Origin: Streptomyces griseofuscus
Lineage (GTDB): Bacteria > Actinomycetota > Actinomycetes > Streptomycetales > Streptomycetaceae
Assembly (NCBI RefSeq): GCF_014673495.1
Contig: NZ_CP051006.1
Coordinates: 2,976,001 to 3,040,000 of the forward strand
Direction of reading: 5' to 3'
Length of the DNA: 64,000 bases
The notes under the pieces were generated by a model. The model was not told where the DNA came from, did not search any database, and worked only from the letters and a program-made list of their open reading frames with translations. Both the position numbers and the translations under genes were made by a program. Each line of letters begins with the position of its first letter. Position 1 is the first letter of the stretch. This document shows, in pieces, positions 59,161-64,000 of the stretch.

Positions 59161-59804
59161 TCCGCGTCCTGGTCGCCGAGGACCAGTCGGCCGTCCGCGC
59201 GGGACTGGTCCTGATCCTGCGCAGCGCACCCGGCATCGAGGTGGCCGGCGAGGCCGCGAACGGCGAGCAGGCGGTGGAACTCGCCCGGGAACTGCGCCCC
59301 GATGTCGTCCTGATGGATGTGCAGATGCCACGCCTGGACGGGGTCTCGGCGACCCGGCTCATCGCGACGGAAGGACTTGCCGATGTCCTGGTGCTGACCA
59401 CCTTCGATCTGGACGAGTACGTCTTCGGGGCACTGCGGGCCGGAGCCGCCGGGTTCCTGCTGAAGAGTGCGGAGGCGAAGGATCTGATCGACGCGGTGCG
59501 GACGGTGGCGCGCGGGGAGGGGGTCGTGGCACCGGCCGTGACCCGGCGCCTGATCGCCGAGTTCGCCGCCGGACCGGGCGGCGACCGGGGCACCCGGCCG
59601 GATCCTGCCGTACTGGACGGGCTGACCCCGCGTGAGCGCGAGGTGCTCTCCCTGCTCGGCGAGGGGCTGTCCAACGCGCAGATCGGAACCCGGCTGGAGA
59701 TGGCGGAGGGCACGGCCAAGTCGCACGTCAGCCGGCTGCTGGGCAAGCTGGGCCTGCGCAGCCGAGTGCAAGCAGCCGTACTGGCAAGGGAGTTGGGCGC
59801 CTAG
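59157..59804 (+). CDS. NarL/FixJ-family response regulator
   Basis: The 215-residue protein has a receiver with phospho-acceptor Asp54 (VVLMDVQMPRLDG) and conserved Lys in LLKSAEAKD, and a LuxR-type helix-turn-helix (about 150-210, TPREREVLSLLGEGLSNAQI). Partner of the kinase upstream. Targets unknown, though the neighbouring DUF4097 lipoprotein gene is a candidate. Confidence 0.9.
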   Translation: MIRVLVAEDQSAVRAGLVLILRSAPGIEVAGEAANGEQAVELARELRPDVVLMDVQMPRLDGVSATRLIATEGLADVLVLTTFDLDEYVFGALRAGAAGFLLKSAEAKDLIDAVRTVARGEGVVAPAVTRRLIAEFAAGPGGDRGTRPDPAVLDGLTPREREVLSLLGEGLSNAQIGTRLEMAEGTAKSHVSRLLGKLGLRSRVQAAVLARELGA

Positions 59805-59862
59805 CCGAGCCGTCGGCCACAGCCACGGCCACCGCCCCGGTCCCGGTCCCGGTCTCGGTCCG

Positions 59863-60591
59863 CTAGCCGGCGGACCGCACCGTGAGGTCGCCGTTCGTCG
59901 TCGACAGGTCCAGGCGGTAACGGCCCGCCGGGTCGTCCTTGAACGCCACCTTCTTGTCGCCGTTGGTGTTGTGCGCCGATATCCGATAGCGGGCGGGCGG
60001 CATCGTGACCGTGAGTTCTCCGCTGGAGGTGTGTGCCTTGACGTCCTGCGGGGTGGCGGCCTGGATCGTGACTCCGCCGTTCGACGTCTGCGCGTCGACG
60101 CCGCCCCTGGCGTTCTTCACGGTGACCCCTCCGTTCGAGGTGCGCAGCTTCACCGCGCCCGTCGCTCCGGTCACCGCGATCTCGCCGTTGCTGGTGTGTA
60201 CGTCGACCGCGCCGACGCCGTTCAGCGTGAGGCCCCCGTTGGAGGTGCCGCCCGTCACCGGGAGGGCGGCGGGCACCGTCACGTCGTAGTCGACGCCGCA
60301 GTTGTGGCCGCAGCCGGCGAGGGTCAGGACTCCCTGGTCGACATGGAAGCTGGTGCCGGTCGGCTTGTCGCCGGAGTAGTTGACCTTGCGGTGCACGGAG
60401 ATGGTGGTGGCGTCCGCCGATGTCCGCACCTTCACCCCGCCGTTCCCGCTGTCGAGGTGGATCGAGGTCACCTTCTGGGACACCTTGGCGTCGTCCTGGA
60501 AGGTCTTGTGGTCGAGGACCTGGCACGCGGACAGCCCGCCGACGGTCAGTGCGGCCAGGGCCACGGCAGCAAGGAAACGCGCGCGTCGCAT
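59863..60591 (-). CDS. DUF4097-family lipoprotein
   Basis: The 242-residue protein has a lipoprotein signal (lipobox LSAC, Cys at about 23) and a right-handed beta-helix-like repeat region with TSNGG/TSNGE units every 20 or so residues, the hallmark of DUF4097. Such proteins are cell-surface or envelope-stress related; activity unknown. ATG at 60591. It converges with the response regulator gene. Confidence 0.85.
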   Translation of the reverse strand: MRRARFLAAVALAALTVGGLSACQVLDHKTFQDDAKVSQKVTSIHLDSGNGGVKVRTSADATTISVHRKVNYSGDKPTGTSFHVDQGVLTLAGCGHNCGVDYDVTVPAALPVTGGTSNGGLTLNGVGAVDVHTSNGEIAVTGATGAVKLRTSNGGVTVKNARGGVDAQTSNGGVTIQAATPQDVKAHTSSGELTVTMPPARYRISAHNTNGDKKVAFKDDPAGRYRLDLSTTNGDLTVRSAG

Positions 60592-60713
60592 GAAGAATCC
60601 CCCGTATACAGCGCATCGGATCGTTGATCGGTCACAGCGATCGTACGCAGCCCGCCGCCTGCACTTCGCTGGAGAAAACCCCCCAATGTGCCGGGGGTAT
60701 ACAGGACTTGGAA

Positions 60714-60755
60714 TGGTCCAGACCTATTGACCCGTGGTCCAGACCTTTCTACCCT
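60714..60755 (+). promoter_or_regulatory. Chitinase promoter with paired direct repeats (DasR-type)
   Basis: Two copies of TGGTCCAGACCT (60714-60725 and 60735-60746) form the chi-box-type repeat found before Streptomyces chitinase genes; the same sequence resembles the DasR site. The repeats straddle a TTGACC (60727-60732), 17-base spacer, TACCCT (60750-60755) promoter, with the second copy in the spacer. Confidence 0.85.
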
Positions 60756-60822
60756 CGCAGCACCGTGGGCATGAAGGCTCAGTCATGCCCCCTGTCACCC
60801 CCACTACCGAGGGAGGCGCTCG

Positions 60823-62658
<1,836 letters not shown>

Positions 62659-62678
62659 GATACCTGGGCAACGTTGAC

Positions 62679-62710
62679 GCTCCCCCAGACTTCGTCTGAG
62701 GGGACCCCCA
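62679..62710. repeat. Streptomyces REP-like intergenic repeat
   Basis: CCCCCAGAC-TTC-GTCTG-AGGGG with trailing GACCCCCA is a variant of a short palindromic repeat common in Streptomyces genomes downstream of genes. It can form a hairpin and may help end chiC transcription. Confidence 0.55.
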
Positions 62711-62713
62711 CCC

Positions 62714-62748
62714 AGCGGGTGAATGTGGCTACGCCACATTCACCCGCT
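62714..62748. terminator. Terminator hairpin overlapping the end of the DUF2550 gene
   Basis: A perfect 16-bp stem (AGCGGGTGAATGTGGC, TAC loop) lies over the stop codon and last six codons of the DUF2550 gene. Confidence 0.75.
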
Positions 62749-63181
62749 GTCCAGGTGGGGCTGCCTCAAGCCACGCGAGAAAACCGGTCAGCGCGTCTTC
62801 GCTCATGGCGAGTTCGAGGCGCGTTCCCCGGTGGACGCAGGCGAGGACCACCGCGTCGGACAGCAGCGCCAGTTCCTCCTCGCCCTCGGGCAGCCGACGG
62901 CCGGCCACCTCGATCTGGGCGCGTTCCAGGACGCGGCGCGGGCGGACGGCGTAGGAGAAGACCCGGTACCACTCGATGCGGTCACCGTTGTAGCGAGCGA
63001 CGCCGTAGCTCCAGCCCTTGCCGCCGGTGTCCGGTTTCTCGGCCACGTCCCAGCGCAGGGAGCAGTCGAAGGTCCCGCCCGAGCGCTGGATCAGCCGGCG
63101 GCGCAGGCCGAACAGAAACAGCCCGACCACTACGAGCGCGACCACGATCCCGCACACAGTCAGAGCGAGGACCATCGGCAC
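62729..63181 (-). CDS. DUF2550 membrane-anchored protein
   Basis: The 150-residue protein has one N-terminal membrane helix (about 5-27) and a cytoplasmic domain beginning RRRLIQRSGGTFDCS. It is conserved in actinobacteria next to the ATP synthase operon; role unknown. GTG start with AGGAGG ahead. The 3' end encodes part of a terminator hairpin. Confidence 0.85.
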   Translation of the reverse strand: MPMVLALTVCGIVVALVVVGLFLFGLRRRLIQRSGGTFDCSLRWDVAEKPDTGGKGWSYGVARYNGDRIEWYRVFSYAVRPRRVLERAQIEVAGRRLPEGEEELALLSDAVVLACVHRGTRLELAMSEDALTGFLAWLEAAPPGQRVNVA

Positions 63182-63255
63182 CGACCTCCTCGTCTCCTAG
63201 GTAGGGAACTGCTTCTACTACTGAGTAATGAAACGGAAAAAACACCTACATCTGC

Positions 63256-63302
63256 CTCAGCCGCGACCGGCACCGGATTGCTCCGGGCCGGCCGCGGCTG
63301 AG
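63256..63302 (-). terminator. ATP synthase operon terminator
   Basis: CTCAGCCGCG (63256-63265) pairs with CGCGGCTGAG (63293-63302); an inner CCGGC/GCCGG pair extends it. It lies 27 bases past atpC. Confidence 0.7.
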
Positions 63303-63328
63303 TGATGTCAACGTACCGCGCGGCTGGT

Positions 63329-63703
63329 TCAGCGGGCGGTCGCCGCACGAAGTCGGACGTCCGCGCGGCGCTCGGCGGCGGCGTCGCCCTCCGCCTTCGC
63401 GCGCTCGAGTTCCCGCTCCGTGCGCTGGACATCGATCTCGTCCGACAGCTCGGCGATCTCGGCCAGCAGGGACAGCTTGTTGTCCGCGAACGAGACGAAA
63501 CCGCCGTGCACCGCGGCGACGACCGTTCCGCCATCACTCGTACGGATGGTCACCGGGCCCGACTCCAGCACACCGAGCAGCGGCTGGTGACCGGGCATGA
63601 CGCCGATGTCGCCGGAGGTGGTGCGCGCGACGACCAGGGTGGCCTCGCCGGACCAGACCTGGCGGTCCGCGGCGACCAGCTCGACGTGCAGCTCAGCAGC
63701 CAA
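63329..63703 (-). CDS. atpC: ATP synthase epsilon subunit
   Basis: The 124-residue F1 epsilon subunit couples rotation to catalysis and limits ATP hydrolysis. It begins MAAELHVELVAADRQVW (TTG start at 63703, GAGGAG seven bases ahead) and contains GDIGVMPGHQPLLGVLE, and ends with a short Arg/Glu helical hairpin. Last gene of the F-type ATP synthase operon; atpD is 110 bases upstream with two hairpins in the gap. Confidence 0.95.
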   Translation of the reverse strand: MAAELHVELVAADRQVWSGEATLVVARTTSGDIGVMPGHQPLLGVLESGPVTIRTSDGGTVVAAVHGGFVSFADNKLSLLAEIAELSDEIDVQRTERELERAKAEGDAAAERRADVRLRAATAR

Positions 63704-63722
63704 GAGTGGCTCCTCGGGTCAC

Positions 63723-63744
63723 CACCCGGCAGGGGTGCCGGGTG
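63723..63744 (-). promoter_or_regulatory. Intercistronic hairpin near atpC
   Basis: CACCCGGCA-GGGG-TGCCGGGTG, a perfect 9-bp stem, sits 20 bases before the atpC start. Confidence 0.55.
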
Positions 63745-63769
63745 TTGGGGTCAATTCTAGTGGGCGTTG

Positions 63770-63800
63770 CTGAGGGGGCGGGACGCGCCCGCCCCCTCAG
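63770..63800 (-). promoter_or_regulatory. Intercistronic hairpin after atpD
   Basis: CTGAGGGGGCGGG-ACGCG-CCCGCCCCCTCAG, a perfect 13-bp stem, begins 13 bases past the atpD stop. It could be a partial terminator or an mRNA-processing/stability element setting the atpD:atpC ratio. Confidence 0.6.
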
Positions 63801-63813
63801 AAGAGCACGGGGC

Positions 63814-64000
63814 TCAGGAGACGCCCAGCTCCTTGGCGTTGGCCTTGAGGTCCTCGATGCCACCGCACATGAAGAACGCCTGCTCCGGGAAGTGGTCGTA
63901 CTCACCGTCGCAGATCGCGTTGAACGCGGCGATCGACTCGTCCAGCGGCACGTCCGAACCGTCCACGCCGGTGAACTGCTTGGCGACGTGGGTGTTCTGG
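63814..64000 (-). CDS. atpD: ATP synthase beta subunit, C-terminal end (5' part beyond window)
   Basis: The last 61 residues are visible, ending [10 protein letters not shown]; they contain [20 protein letters not shown] and [14 protein letters not shown], the conserved C-terminus of the F1 beta subunit. The main catalytic part lies to the right of the window. It is the gene before atpC in the operon. Confidence 0.95.
   Translation of the reverse strand, partial: QNTHVAKQFTGVDGSDVPLDESIAAFNAICDGEYDHFPEQAFFMCGGIEDLKANAKELGVS

Overview
The window is about 72-75 % G+C, with dense genes, many GTG starts, ATGA/GTGA stop-start overlaps and Streptomyces-type products: the cytoskeletal coiled-coil pair Scy/FilP, an AbsC-type MarR regulator, a DasR-style chitinase promoter and DUF6230/DUF6114 proteins. 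It is a core-chromosome segment of a Streptomyces. Gene order matches, from memory, the S. coelicolor SCO5439-to-SCO5373 region (helD to atpD). There is no integrase, transposase, phage gene, tRNA, rRNA or CRISPR array, so this is conserved core rather than an accessory island.

Layout. 0-7.3 kb: 3'-truncated helD, a possible small RNA divergent from it, a merR-trxA pair, a DUF2127 membrane protein, a drug-efflux MFS gene with its divergent TetR, and dctA. 7.4-13.8 kb: a CitA/DcuS-like two-component pair divergent from dctA, a carbohydrate ABC importer without its own ATPase, and an XRE regulator. 13.8-19.9 kb: pfkA, pta-ackA and pyk, a lower-glycolysis and acetate-overflow block. 19.9-24.2 kb: a three-gene DUF6230/DUF6114/secreted-protein operon and a CnoX/YbbN-like thioredoxin. 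24.4-30.4 kb: TetR, isobutyryl-CoA mutase icmA, MarR, two DUF3817 proteins, a TetR/SRPBCC pair with its own operators and a thiamine-binding-like protein. 30.6-32.7 kb: three tandem AIM24 genes. 32.8-37.5 kb: absC, MFS, meaB, thiolase and methylmalonyl-CoA epimerase. 37.7-42.8 kb: scy and filP. 42.8-46.9 kb: two paralogous ABC exporter pairs. 46.9-53.2 kb: a small zinc protein, an LLM oxidoreductase, an SCO5389-family protein, the mismatch endonuclease nucS, a large P-loop membrane protein and a STAS protein. 53.3-60.6 kb: 3-hydroxyacyl-CoA dehydrogenase, TetR with a divergent ABC exporter, cobO, a NarL-type two-component pair and a DUF4097 lipoprotein. 60.7-64 kb: chiC, DUF2550 and the end of the ATP synthase operon (atpD partial, atpC).

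The genes suggest linked metabolism: pfkA/pyk/pta/ackA handle glycolytic carbon and acetyl-CoA; thiolase, fadB-like dehydrogenase, icmA, meaB, mce and cobO form a scattered B12-dependent acyl-CoA module that interconverts acetyl-, butyryl-, isobutyryl- and methylmalonyl-CoA, the usual supply of polyketide extender units. dctA, the sugar importer and chiC feed it.

The least explained signals are regulatory: a near-consensus promoter plus terminator hairpin beside helD, a MerR-type 19-bp-spacer promoter that appears leaderless, a palindrome filling the icmA promoter spacer, repeated TTACT-AGTAA palindromes before the DUF6230 operon, alternative hairpins and short tandem repeats at 48.5 kb, and two hairpins between atpD and atpC. 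At protein level, the LEA-like 11-residue repeats in a secreted protein and the AIM24 triplet stand out. All calls come from reading the sequence; no database search was run.
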